Below are positions 1 to 11,114 of a stretch of 37,492 bases of DNA, one piece after another (the stretch's first letter is position 1; each line of letters starts with the position of its first letter). The notes beneath the pieces are model-generated. The model did not search any database, was not told where the DNA came from, and saw only the letters and a list, made by a program, of their open reading frames with translations. This DNA is from Chara braunii. Its lineage: Eukaryota > Streptophyta > Charophyceae > Charales > Characeae. A program made the position numbers and the translations under genes. The stretch covers positions 389,266-426,757 of the forward strand of contig BFEA01000150.1 of assembly GCA_003427395.1 (NCBI GenBank), in the 5' to 3' direction.

Positions 1-281
1 CGTGTCGTCGCTTCTCGTCGAGCGCTCGAGGTCCCAGTCTTTAGAGCCTCCTGCGGCTCTGTCACGACCGGATCGCTCATTACGTCGGGCTCTCCGTCAT
101 TGGTTTGGTCAGCCCATCTCAGTGGTGCTCCCTGCCTAATTCGTTCCTTCAGATCCCTCAGTGCTCGGTCGGGCGATGTCCTGTACTCCTCTCCTGCTTC
201 GCCCGTGGTCGGTTGTGGCCCCATCGTGTCTGGTTCCATAGGCTACCCGAAGTTGTAGTCGAGCACTTACGCGAGGCGTTA
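1..281. other. unassigned sequence at window start
   Basis: Moderately GC-rich sequence with no supportable gene. A perfect 12-bp palindrome (TCGAGCGCTCGA) lies near base 18. The 88-codon open frame covering 105-371 uses a non-ATG start and runs into the tandem repeat that follows, so it is not called as a gene. Confidence 0.4.
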
Positions 282-480
282 CAGCCCGGACCTATGACAG
301 TTGGAGCAGCCCGGACCTGTGACAGAACTCGCAGCCCGGACCTGATGTCAGAACCGGCAGCCCCGACCTAATGTCAGAACTGGCAGCCGGACCCAATGTC
401 ATGACTGGCANCCCGGACCTAATGTTTGATCCGGCAGCCCGGACCTATTATCTTATCCGGCAGCCCGTACCTATTTGTGA
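282..480. repeat. minisatellite, 23-30 bp period
   Basis: About seven to eight imperfect units share the core CAGCCCGGACCTAATGTCAG, varying at the centre and right side. Units start about every 23-30 bases. The array includes one N. Nothing indicates that it is coding. Confidence 0.8.
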
Positions 481-973
481 ACAGTCCCTTATGTCCTAAC
501 AACTACGCTAGAAACNTCTTNAGTTGGGGCGTTGGNCTGACTTAAAATTAGAGCTTACGGACAACAGCCCGNCCNAATTTTGAGTTGCCCAGGGGCNCCA
601 CAAACCNTGGTTAGCAGAGCCCAAGAGAAGGAGTGGGCGGGAGGGCCGCAACCCTGATCAGCGGCANNTTGCAATATGCAAAAAGCTTAGTGAGAAGGGC
701 GGGCGGGATGGGGGAACACCTCTAACAGCGAACTGTCTTATGAGAAAAGGAAGACTAAGAATAATCAGAATTAGGGATGTGAGAGAACCTCAAGAGACAT
801 TGGTAGAGAGAAGTACAGAAGGGATTAGGAAGGAGGAGCGATGACAACTTAACTGGAACTTTTCGCAGATCGACTGATCCCTTGCGGATCGGAGCCGCAC
901 CGAAGGCGTACTAATCTAGACAGATCTAAAAAGGAAAGGGTGTTGAAATCCNGGTTTCGGATTGGCCTATAGG
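481..973. other. N-containing unassigned sequence
   Basis: Several ambiguous bases occur here (for example around 516-536, 572-606, 667 and 952). No repeat structure, RNA gene or convincing open frame is visible. The Ns point to low base quality, so frame-based conclusions here are weak. Confidence 0.5.
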
Positions 974-1003
974 CTTTATATTCGAGTTCCCTCGAATATA
1001 AGG
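974..1003. repeat. near-perfect inverted repeat (hairpin)
   Basis: An 11-bp perfect stem (TTATATTCGAG paired with CTCGAATATAA) has a 4-base loop TTCC and is extended by a G-T and a C-G pair. It sits just upstream of further CTCGAG-containing sequence. It could be a transposon sub-terminal palindrome or a structured RNA; there is no evidence for either. Confidence 0.6.
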
Positions 1004-2002
1004 CGTGGGCTCAACTCGAGGGAGTTCTGTTTACTGCACCCTCGAGTAGGTATCCGAGCAACGGACCCTGTCCCCTAGTCAAAAACCCAAAATTAAGAGC
1101 CGAGAATACTCACTCTTTGAAATTTTAAGCCTTTTTCATAATTTTAAGAGATTTTTAATCGTTTAAATTAATAAAAATTGCCTACAAACGAGAAAAAAAC
1201 TCTACCTCGCGCTCAGCGCATAGGGGGATGTAATGAAAACCCTAGCGAGTCGCGAGGTACGCACGTGCTTCCTTCTACCCTTTGCTTTTGATTTAATCCG
1301 AATATTTGCCAAATAATTATTAAAAAAATAACTTTAATAACTGAAAATTCATGTCACTTGCCTCAGGCCTTCGGGAACAAACCAGTAGTTTTTTCCGAAT
1401 TCAGGTTACCATATCGTCTCTTTCCCTTCTTCTTCTAGAGAATTCTTTTGTATTTTTCAATTATAAATTAAAGAAAATGTATTTAGTTATGATAAAATTT
1501 CTTTCTTAGTTTATATATATTAAGGATCAATACATATATAAGCCCGCCGAGTTTGAGCCTCCCGCCGTTGGGGTGGGGTTCGGGCGAAACCCTCAAACAG
1601 CGCTGCCGAAGAGGGAATATCAAAAGGAATATTGAGAAAAAAAAAAGAAATTTGATTTAACTTGATTTTTTTTTTAATATTTTTTTTTGTTGATTAATTA
1701 GCAAATTTTTAAATTAAAAGGGAAATTTTGAGAAATTTCGACAGCAGTTTTCCTTCCCCCCTGGTGGGATGGGGTTCGAAAAAAAGTCCTGCAAATAGGT
1801 AAAGTAGATATAAAGTGCATTGAAGTCAAAGCAATGCCCCTACGCAAATTCTTAATTATTTAATGGAGCAAAACTTCCCGAATTAATTTTCACAATTTTG
1901 CGGGATATATTTAACAAAAAATAATCCGCAACAAAGGCGAAAGCTAGAAGCTATGACTTCCCTCTATTTACCCGCTTCTCTCAAAATTGGGATTAGGGCT
2001 TT
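1004..2002. other. AT-rich intergenic sequence, no gene seen
   Basis: Long A and T runs and short GC-richer islets, with stop codons in all frames. No RNA gene or protein similarity is recognised. Confidence 0.5.
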
Positions 2003-2033
2003 ACCCTAATTAGGGTTTTACCCTAATTAGGGT
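2003..2033. repeat. duplicated telomere-box palindrome
   Basis: The 14-bp palindrome ACCCTAATTAGGGT occurs twice with a 3-base gap (2003-2016 and 2020-2033). The half-sites match the plant telo-box AAACCCTAA / TTAGGGTTT. It is far too short for a telomere array. It may be an interstitial telomere-like scar or a promoter-type telo-box; no gene lies next to it. Confidence 0.5.
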
Positions 2034-2416
2034 CTTGGGTTTTGCGCGCAATCGCACGCACACCACAAAGCCCTGCTCGACGCGAGAAAAATTTTGTTAG
2101 CTTTCACTAGGTTTAGAAAAAAAACTTATCTGATTACATTTTCAAACTTTTTTTTCTTTTAATTTAAACAAAATTACAAAGAAATTAAATTTTTCGTTGA
2201 TTTTCTTCTACCTTTTCTATCTGTTGGAGCTCGCCGTTTGTCCAAACGAAGTTCATTTTCCCCGGCTAGGGTCTCAAAATGTCGGTAAAAATACAGAGAC
2301 CAACTTTGGTCCCAGCAAGGTTCCCCTAATTTCGCTTATTTTCCCGGCCATTTCAATAAAACAAAAATAAACAATTTTAGAATTTTTAATCAGAATTTTT
2401 TTTTTTTTAATATCTC

Positions 2417-2730
2417 GCTTTTTAACCGTTTGAATTTCTCAAAAAATATCTCAAAACGTTCGCATCGACGAGAGGACGAACTTTGCTCCCCGTGCGCCTC
2501 CCACAAAAGCGCACAGATCAGGAGATATCGAGGAAAAACGAATTAGAAATTTTAACTCGTGATTTTTTTTATTTTATTTTTTTCAAATAAAAAAATACAA
2601 AACATTCCATTTTTTTTTTTCTAGCCGTTAGAATTTTTCAAAAAACGTTTCAAAACATTCGCCTCGACGAGAGGGTGGACTTTGCTCCCGGTGCGGTTCG
2701 CGCGAAAGCGCGCGGATCGGGAGATAACGA
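2417..2730. repeat. diverged direct repeat, ~205-bp period
   Basis: The segments about 2417-2540 and 2622-2730 are clearly related. Each has an AACCGTT/AGCCGTT-type start, a run ending in CAAAAC, the block TCGACGAGAGG, then CTTTGCTCCC and a GC-rich hairpin-like stretch ending in GGAGATA. They are separated by AT-rich filler. The second copy has a better inverted repeat (GCGCG...CGCGC). The origin is unknown. Confidence 0.7.
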
Positions 2731-3984
2731 AAAAAATTAAATTACAAAATTAAAAAATAAAAATAAAAAAATCAGCTAATCAACTTATTTAAAGCTAATT
2801 GGTTTAGCCTGCGGACCCACGTTGATTGGGGAAGGCCGAGGCCTTGGGTGTGCAATCCCCTCCCCGGCAACAGCGCAACAGTTGTGAGGAAACCCAGGGA
2901 GGGGCTCCTACTGTTCGCTGAAGTCAAGGGCCACGGCGCTTGTCACTCGCCGCGCCCGCTTCAGAGGTCCTCAGCGACCAGCAGGGGCTGTTGGGATGAT
3001 ATGCCTGTCACATCCCCACTCTAGAGCACGTCCCTGAACTCACTCTTCGATTTCATAAATAAAACAAATTAAAGAAAATAAAATAAAATAAATTACAATC
3101 GGGTTGGTGACCGCTGCACCTCTTCACCGTCGATGCCGTGTCATTTGCATATTTCCATATCTTTTGAACAGTGAGATTGCAAAAAATGCTAGTTGATTGA
3201 GTACCTAGATAAATTGATCAACTAGTAATCAAGCAAATAAATAAGCAAAGTAGAACTTATAGAGAACTCGAAGACTTCTCTCAAAACCTTAGTGACAAGC
3301 CGCCACCAATTTCGGGAATGGATTGGACACTTGTAGCAGTCAGAATCATACGGGGATTTATCAAATTAGGAAAGTTTTCTGATTGGCAACATTTACAAGG
3401 CTGCAGAGGGCAGATACTCCCTCGCCATTTGACTGATACGAACTTAGAATTGCAAAAATATTGATTTCCTTTCAGATTGGCATTACACTTTTCCTCATAT
3501 ATTTTAAAAAGAACAGATCAGATATAGCAGAAAGGAAGTTCGAGGTGAACCCGTTATATAAAGTTGTCTGATCTGCTTCATCCATTAGCCCGGTTTCCTC
3601 CCTGCGCAGAAGGAACAGACCGCCTATTGCACAACCAAGAGCTCATGCCTTTTCAGTGACAGTGGTCTCAGAGAAGTGGTCAACCTGACTCGTGTTTAGA
3701 TGTCCTCATAGTTGACCATACATTTTGGTGGTGTTGAGTAGCCCATTTGGCCCCCACTTAGCAGAGAAACGGGCTCGACCTGCGTCGTTCTTTCTCTTTC
3801 CTCAACGTCCAGGCTCAGTCTCACGAATACTTCTTGCCCTTGAGCTCATAGAGAGCCTGCACCGCTGCCCAATTGGGCTCCAAAGGAGTGGAACGAGAGT
3901 AATTTTGCAGCTTTATGGAAAGATACACTACGAAGTTCCCTCGGTCCCTGTACGCTGCAGGAGACTACTCACCTGACAAGGGTG
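2731..3984. other. unassigned sequence, no gene seen
   Basis: An AT-rich start is followed from about 2810 by mixed-composition sequence. Around 3007 the string TGTCACATCCCC resembles the start of some plant LTR retrotransposon terminal repeats, but no matching partner, primer-binding site or polyprotein is present. The 83-codon frame at 3725-3976 has no recognisable features. Confidence 0.4.
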
Positions 3985-4400
3985 ATGAAATGAACCCTTG
4001 GTCAGATTATGGGTAGGTTCATCTCATTTTTCCGTGTCTTCCATCCACCGTGGCCATAGCTTCGCGTCCTTGAGATGAGGGGAAAGGGATCGAACCGTCA
4101 TCAAGAGTATGGGAAAATGCACATCCATATTATTTGTTTTCTATGCCCCATGGATTCACAAAGCCAGTCGCCAACTACGAGAATGAACCTTCAGCTTCTC
4201 AGTTATTGGCGCACCGCAGCGTTGATCTTTTAATCACCAAATGGAGATGAACCTTCAGCAAGAATAAGGGGAAGTACTTAGACACATCCTTTCCTTCTTA
4301 CCCCTCTTTTCTGAATGAGAACGAACCCTCAGCAAGAACGTGGGGAAATACATCAACATATTCCCTATCATTTTACCCTTCGTTTGGATGCATCTCGTTT
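3985..4400. repeat. degenerate tandem repeat, 64-100 bp spacing
   Basis: Five blocks begin with GAACC followed by TCAGCAAGAA-like sequence and then GGGGAAATACA/CATCC-like sequence, starting near 3992, 4092, 4185, 4249 and 4323. The last two are the best conserved (74-bp spacing). Unit length varies, so this is an old, eroding array. Confidence 0.6.
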
Positions 4401-4429
4401 CCTCCGCAGATTTAGATGTGTCCCCCCCC

Positions 4430-4695
4430 CTCTTTCTCTCTTTCTCGCTTAGTCACACACGCGGATGCATGCTCACACTATGCACTGTCTGTCTGTCACT
4501 GAGTCCTTCACTCTCTGTTTCTCTCTCTCTCCCCTCACTCTCTCACTCACTCATTCTGTGCACTCACTCACTCACTCTCAGCGCACTCTCTCTCTCCATG
4601 CACTCCCTCTCTCACTCTCTCATTATGTGCACTCACTCACTCACTCTCAGCGCACTCTCTCTCTCTCCATGCACTCCCTCTCTCACACTCTCTCC
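4430..4695. repeat. CT-rich tract with ~70-bp duplicated unit
   Basis: Pyrimidine-rich, dominated by CTCTCT and CACTCACT. A block beginning GTGCACTCACTCACTCACTC and running through CATGCACTCCCTCTCTCAC occurs twice (about 4557-4618 and 4627-4690). The Ser/Leu/His-rich open frames across it come from this composition and are not genes. Confidence 0.75.
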
Positions 4696-4924
4696 CCACC
4701 CACTCCGCGGGTTAGTTTGGCCCTGGTCGTTTGCTCGCTGGTTCAAGCTCAGAAGTGTCCGTTCGAGATCAAAACGAGCCAAGCATCGCAAAAAAAAGAA
4801 GGAAACTTTTGAGTCATTCACATAGGCCGGAAGAACAACAACTACAACAAGAAAAGTAATATATATACTTATATATGTAAAAAAAATAAAAAAATAAAAA
4901 AAATTGTTTGCAGATCAGCGGAAC

Positions 4925-5550
4925 TGACCGATCCCGCCAGCAGCGGGGATTCGCCTTGTTGGCTGAACTATGGAACCGTCCGCACCTCCCAGAAGCGGGA
5001 GTACTTGATCGGGCTGATCAGTGAAATTGCCTGTTTCCGCCAACGGAGGGAGTACTTGGTTGGCTGATTAGTGAGAGTTGCAGTTCCCGCCAGCAGTGGG
5101 AATACTTAATTAGCCCGAATCAGCGAAACTGCTAGTTTCCGCCTGCAGGGGGAATTCTGGATTGGTCTGTATCAGCAAAACCGGTTGTTCCCGTCAGCAG
5201 CGGGAATGCTTAATTGGTCTGATTCAACAAAACTGCCTGTTTCCTCATGGCGTGGGAATACTTGATTAACCTGAATCAACAAAAACGGCTGCTCCCACCA
5301 CCAGGGGGAATACTTGGTTGGTCAGATACAACTGTACAGCGTGCTCCCGCCTGCGGCAGGATCGTCTGATCTGATATTCTCCGATGAGCTCCGTCCCCGC
5401 CAGCGGCGGGATGATTACACCGAAGATGGTGATCGCTGCTCTCACCTGCAGCGGGATGATCACACTTAAGATGGTCGTTCGCCCCAGCAACGGGATCGTT
5501 AGATATGATATTCACCGACGAGTCTCGTTCCCGCCAGCAGCGGCGGCTCT
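4925..5550. repeat. minisatellite, ~50-bp period, with GC-rich dyad
   Basis: About a dozen units are each marked by CCCGCCAGCAGCGGG, itself a short inverted repeat (CCCGC...GCGGG), and followed by AATACTTGATTGG-like and CTGAATCAGCAAAACTG-like sequence. Starts recur about every 40-56 bases. Later units (from ~5390) change their linker to a GATGATCACAC-type sequence, so two sub-families are joined. On the minus strand this gives short frames with a repeating HPAAG-type peptide, judged fortuitous. Confidence 0.8.
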
Positions 5551-6780
5551 TAGTGAGTCGTGACCATGGTAATCTCTGTTTCTCACGGTAATGGTCGTCC
5601 TCCTAGTCAAACTAGCGCCCCGCACACCTGGCACACTGCCAGAATCCCTTTCTCCTCACACCGTCTCCTCCGTTTCGCCCGAATGCGCGGATGCCGCAGC
5701 GTACCCCTTGCACTCGTGAGATCCGCGTTGACTTCCTCAGTATCTGCGACGTGGGCGGGGTACACCTTGCATGCCGCGAGAGACTGCCCCTGTCTGAATG
5801 TCCTACCAGACTAGTTGATCCTCGTTATATCCTCCTGGTACCAGAGGCCGTGGCCTCAAGAGACTGCCAGTTTACCCCGCATTGGCTAAAGCAGACCCGG
5901 TACCAGGTCTGTGTGACTTGCATTGGGAAAAATGGGCCAGGCACCAGGCCCAGTGAGATCTGTATCAACAAAAATATGCCAGGTAGATTCGTATAGCAGG
6001 TCCCGTACTAGGGAAAAATCCACGGGGCTGCTACAAACGGCCAGTGCCGAGCCAAAGTAGAGCGGAATGAGCAAAGTCAAGTTGCAGTGTCTTTGATCAT
6101 ACCAGTTACCGAGCTTGAAAAGAAAAGGAACAGGCCATAGTACACTGCCGCAGTACCTTGCCTGTGCCCTACCATTGGCCAATCTGCAGTAGTACCGTCA
6201 TCGATCTTGTCTAGAATCAGTATACCGTACCAAACTTGAACCAGCGTGACCAGACCGTCGTTGAGCCAAATCCGTATCACTAATCAACACCAAGCTGGAG
6301 TAGTACAACACCAAATAGTAGCAACAGGCTGCTATGAGTCTCATCAATGTCGGACCAGTGACCGTATCAAAGGAAAAGTACCAAATCGCGGAATTCTGCC
6401 TCGACGCCAAACCAGTGATCACACAGAGTAGTAGTGACGCGGCGCTGCAACCCGATGTTGACAGTGAACTAAAACCGAATCTGAGATACATATCGAGCAG
6501 TGTCGTGCCAACATTGAATCAACACCGAACCTGAGGCAACTGCCCCGAACTGCAATGGGCTATACCGTACGGACGCCAAGTCATTACCGAGCCTCAAACA
6601 TGTCGATGTCGAGCGAATACCGAGCGTGATATCGAAGCAATAGTCGGACAAAGGCAACACTAACCCCCACTGACCATGCAGCCTCGCTTTTTCGAAACAC
6701 ACCAACTGCAGCAAGGCTAATAACCAGAGATATCAAGTAAGTCACGTGAGCGATCTCAATTATCGGAGAATAGGGAGGAT
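5551..6780. other. loosely repetitive unassigned sequence
   Basis: Mixed-composition DNA with recurring short words such as GTACCA, ACCGAGC and CACCAAG, suggesting an old degenerate repeat with no clear period. Overlapping open frames of 60-100 codons occur on both strands; none shows a domain, signal peptide or consistent codon bias. No gene is called. Confidence 0.4.
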
Positions 6781-7480
6781 TGTTAAATCAGGGTAAATAA
6801 ATAATCCAGCCCCAAACTAATCACGAATAATTTAAACAAAATTTAATCAAATATTAAATAATCATTAATTTTCTTTCAATGATTTTTAATTATTTTTCTT
6901 ATTTTTTAATCCTATCATCAAAAATAATAAAAATAAAAATAATTCCAACAAAAATGAATTCCGATGAAATTCAATTAGTTAATAAAATTTTCTTTGTTTT
7001 ATTTTTCTTTTATTGTTTTTGATTCCTTTCCCTATTTTTGATTATATTATAGGAAATCACAAATAACGACAGTGATTCCATTAAAATTAAATATCGAGGA
7101 AATTTAATAAAATAAAGAATATCCCGTTTTTCTCTTCGCTTCTATTGTTCTTAATTCTTTTTTCCATTTTTAATTCTGGTATTAAAATTAATGAAATCCG
7201 AGGCTTCATTCCCGCTCCAATTGTGCAAAGTAAAACGGTCATGCCAAGGCCTACTCCCGTATTCCCATCTTGCGGCTAGCTGCTTCGGGAATAGACTCGG
7301 AGCAAGCGGAAGAGAGGTACACAGCGTGGTAGAAGAGGTAACTCCCCTCGTTAATTTGAGGGTTACTCTCAGTGGTCAGCACATCCAAAATTAGGGGTGC
7401 TCTGGGTACCCCTAATTTTCCCCGTCAGGTCAAACAAGAGTACCGTCAAAATACGGTCTAGTCATCGGGTCGAAGACTCA
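6781..7480. other. AT-rich sequence, no gene seen
   Basis: AT-rich to about 7190, then mixed composition. The short frames 7191-7394 and 7397-7642 lack recognisable features. Nothing else is supported. Confidence 0.4.
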
Positions 7481-7583
7481 AAACCACTAATTTCGGGTGG
7501 CCCACTGCCTGTGGCCGCCCGACACCGCACGTTCGGGCGTTTGGGTTCGGGCGTTCGGCTCGTCCCGAACGTCGGCAACCCTG
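7481..7583 (-). mobile_element. GC-rich hAT-like terminal fragment
   Basis: Read on the minus strand it begins CAGGGTTGCCGACGTTCGGG and continues with alternating CGAACG and GTTCGGG words. The same start and motif pattern occur at 23447 (plus strand). A CAGGG start with sub-terminal repeated motifs is typical of hAT-superfamily and related non-autonomous DNA transposons. No partner end or 8-bp target duplication was found nearby, so only one end is called. Confidence 0.45.
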
Positions 7584-8789
7584 ATTTGGGTGAAATAAAT
7601 AGGTTTAAATTTCGTTCAGAAAATATAAAATGTGTATTTTAACGAAATGACTGTTTTAAATGAAATGATAGAGAAGAACAATTATTTTCGCTGATTATTG
7701 AAACTTCGTTAATTTTATTCACCTCAATATTCTGAGGAGGTAGAACTTACACCGAGATTAGTTAAATCCGACATTCACGGTTTTGGTAGGGTGACCAAAG
7801 TACGTACCTCGTTGTCATTCACCCGCCCTCCTACTCTTGCCTACGCTTACTTTTTATCCTTCCTTCCACTATCGTGATGCTTATGTTCGGTTCCAACTAT
7901 GATATATTTTTTTAACCCAAGACGATAAGTTGCAACACAGAAGAAAATTATCATTAGTAAGTAGGTGAGTAAGATATTTTTCTACGTGAAAACGACAATA
8001 TAAAATTGTAACAGTCGATTGAGTAGACATCCGACAACGAGCGACACAAAGGCAGAAACCGAGAAACCTCTGACATAAAGGTGCAAACCACTTTGTCTTT
8101 CTCTTCTCCTACTCTTTCTCCTTTCACTTCGTATTTCTCTTTTTCATATCTCCCTCTAGTGTCTTCGAAAGTAAACCATAAACATAATATTAGTAAAATG
8201 TATTCGAATACGATCAGATTCAAAATCGAAAAAAAAAAAAAAAAAATGCAGACAAACGAAACAAAAACTACAGTACGACGAAGAGTGAGAGCACCCATAC
8301 GATCCTACTCATGTTTGTGATGATTTGAAACCAACAAATAAGTATTTCATTAAATATTTGAACTTCAATAATCATAACACGAACGAAATCGAATTCGTAG
8401 TCTCATTGCGGCTCTGAGAGAGGATCGAGCAAACCTCAAGGTATAATTGATTTCCTCCAGGGATCATAACAATACTATATATGAATCTTCGATAGGAGGT
8501 TAAAAAGGCACAAGAGGAGATCACATTCTTAGTCTCATTACGGTTGTGAGGGAGGATTGAATATACCTAAGATACAAACTTTATACCCCTTCGTTACTTC
8601 TTAATCATTTTATTATTTTTTTTCTTCCCTTTCATCCCTCCTTCCTCATAGTTTTCCTCCTCCTAATATCATGAAAACATCATAAACTAATCTGCTACAG
8701 AAGGTTAGTGAGTCTACTAATATTCAATATTGATATAAACACTCCGCTCCAAATAAACAAAACATGGAGAGGGAAAATGTTCATATGTT
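7584..8789. other. unassigned AT-rich sequence with a direct duplication
   Basis: A related ~53-bp block occurs at about 8392-8445 and 8525-8577 (core TTCTTAGTCTCATTACGG-like followed by GAGGGAGGAT). A pyrimidine-rich patch lies at 8090-8160 and an A-run at 8228-8246. Frames across the patch are compositional. Confidence 0.45.
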
Positions 8790-9150
8790 GAAGTATCTTC
8801 AACACTTCAAATTTAAAAGTTTTCAACGTTCACGTGTATCTCAACTATGAAAATTTTAAAAAAGTAAAGGTAATGAAAATTATAATTTTTTTTTTTTTTT
8901 AAACAAAGAAGGGGGAACAATACGAGTTTGAAAAAATTTCAACATCTTTCCCACTTCGAAATTTTCTGAATCTTCAGCGTCAATATGCATCACGAAATAT
9001 ACGACAGTTCGATTTCATGCATCTTCACGACTTCAAACTTTTTCGAATCTTCAACGTGTACACGTATTGATACATTTGGGCAATTCCAAGTATTCAGCAC
9101 CTCTAGTACTTCAAAATTTTGAACGTTCGACATTTATCTAAATGAGGGCA
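8790..9150. repeat. degenerate tandem repeat, ~100-bp period
   Basis: Four loosely similar blocks contain CACTTCAAA followed by TTTTGAATCTTCAACGT and a GTACACGTAT- or CACGTGTATC-like end, near 8800, 8950, 9030 and 9100. They share vocabulary (TTCGAA, ACTTCAAA, CACGT) with the 82-bp satellite further right and may be a diverged relative. Confidence 0.5.
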
Positions 9151-9503
9151 TTCAACATTTCTGACACCTTTATGATCGTTTAAACCTATTTTTATAAAAC
9201 TGAATCGTTAATTGTTTTTCATATGCTAATGATTTTTAACGTGTCGTTCATCACTTGTGGAACGTGCTTCATTTTAGAGGCAAATTCGACATATGATGGG
9301 TAACTACTGTGTTGTTATGCAATTGGTCTCAGACGCTTGAGCGAACGTGAAATCATCACGACTGTGTCACGCACAAGTGCAATCGTAGTCAGATGACCAA
9401 CAAATGTGTCATTCCAGCCGCATGTGTCATATACACCTCTCCCAGTTTCCTGCGAAATGACAAGGTTTCGAGAATTATAACTTACCTCTACCTAAGCCCC
9501 TTT

Positions 9504-9567
9504 ATGCTATCCAAAAGTAATAGTTAATGCGGAGAATGCTATCCAAAAGTAATAGTTAATGCGGAGA
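9504..9567. repeat. perfect 32-bp tandem duplication
   Basis: Bases 9504-9535 are repeated exactly at 9536-9567; the unit begins ATGCTATCCAAAAGTAATAG. Exact identity in otherwise eroded DNA implies a recent slippage duplication. Confidence 0.9.
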
Positions 9568-10823
9568 ATCTTTCAGCCTAAGCAAAATTATCCGTAAAAG
9601 CTTAAAATGAGGAAGAAAAAATAAAAGATGAAAAAATAATGAACTGTTCCCTCAATGAACTGTTTGTTCCAACTTGCAATTAGTCATTGCCTTAATCATC
9701 AATTTGTTAACTCAAGAAAGTTGTCACAAAACATTGTTAATGACTATCACCAGACTCAACAGTAGACCACTCGAACTAACCACTGTGAACTGTTACAATA
9801 AACAATAATCACCTTTCGTTGTTACTGATAGTAGATTAATGATGAATCGTTACTCATACAACCTTAATAGTTTATCTTCGCTATCAATGACATTTAATTG
9901 CTAAAAAACAGGATTGAGTTACTGTTGTAATCATCCGTAGATTTTAGGAAATTCAGCGACCGTTTATACCGCCAGATTATAGTTGCCTATGAAATGAGTT
10001 ATTGCTTCACCATCATCAATTAATGTTGTCAACTATAACAAGTTGCATGTAAAATTTCGTTGTCAACTACTGTTGATGGCGGATTTAAGTTGTTGTACGA
10101 AAGAAAAAAAACAGTTGTTGCTGCAGATCATTACCTAAGACCAACAACATTGTTTTTTTTAATAAGGTGAAAAATAAAATTTTGAATCTCGTCACTTATA
10201 CCATTTTTTGTGGCCCAGGAGTAGGGGTTACCCTTAATGAGTAGTCAATATGCTCGGGCATCAATCACTATAACTTAACTAAGGCCTGCAACATCAAGTA
10301 TTTAAACAACCCCTGCTATGTAGCATCAAGTAAGCAACTAACAATAACCTATAGTACTTCAACAATGAATTTACATTACGATGTTGGTTTAATATTGTCG
10401 TAGTTCTAATAAAGACCTCTCACAAGGTCGATCCCACTTTCCCCTTCGCATCCCATTTCCCTGGCTTAGCCAATCGTAGTTGGTTGAACTTCCTCCTTGC
10501 TGTTATACTTTTTTTTTTTTTTTTTTTTTAAATATAAGGAGTGAAGTTTTTAAGGAAAATATTTTGGTAACCGGTGACCATTATTTTTTTGGTCATAGTG
10601 AACCCTATTAATTGAGTTCTGGACGTGATTACAGTAAGATGAATAAAAGTTTGTCCATAATTGAAGTCAAATTCATTTAAGAAAATGAATCTCTAACACA
10701 CTTGCGAATACAGCTTGAAAGAATTAACTGCATTGCATCGTGTTCGCGTTCAGAGACGAATACAAAGATGTTCACCTGAACGCAAACGAGCGTAAAAAAT
10801 GCTTCGAACGTGAACATAGAAAA

Positions 10824-10859
<36 letters not shown>

Positions 10860-11114
10860 AAAAAGAAAAAACATTCTCAGAAAAATATGAAAAACATATA
10901 TGTCATGTAAAACAACAATACAAGGAACTTTTGTCTAAGAGTCATAATAAAATTCTAAACCAAACTTGAGTAAACAATAAAAAAAAAAAAAAACAAATCA
11001 TTTTTTGTTTTTAATTTTTATGAAAAAAAATTATGTTTCTCTAAACATGTTCGTGAGCCGTTTGTGAGAATGTGAGAAGACGTTCGTTTGAACGAGGAGG
11101 GGCGCGAACACATT
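9568..11114. other. AT-rich intergenic sequence, no gene seen
   Basis: Recurring GTTGTCAAC/ACAACAGTTG-type words between about 9700 and 10150, a T-run near 10510-10530, a TA microsatellite at about 10830-10857 and an A-run near 10980. No gene or RNA is recognised. Confidence 0.45.

Noticed and set aside
3007-3030. TGTCACATCCCC as the start of a solo LTR
   Set aside because: No matching CA-terminated end, partner copy or target duplication found.
4087-4101. GGTTCGATCCC on the minus strand, a perfect tRNA B-box match
   Set aside because: No cloverleaf can be drawn around it; the nearest A-box-like word (TGGCGACTGG) is imperfect and too far away for a tRNA gene.
5266-5515. Minus-strand frames with HPAAG-type repeats as a repetitive protein
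   Set aside because: The repeats follow the ~50-bp minisatellite, whose unit lengths vary and break the frame; there is no start context or domain.
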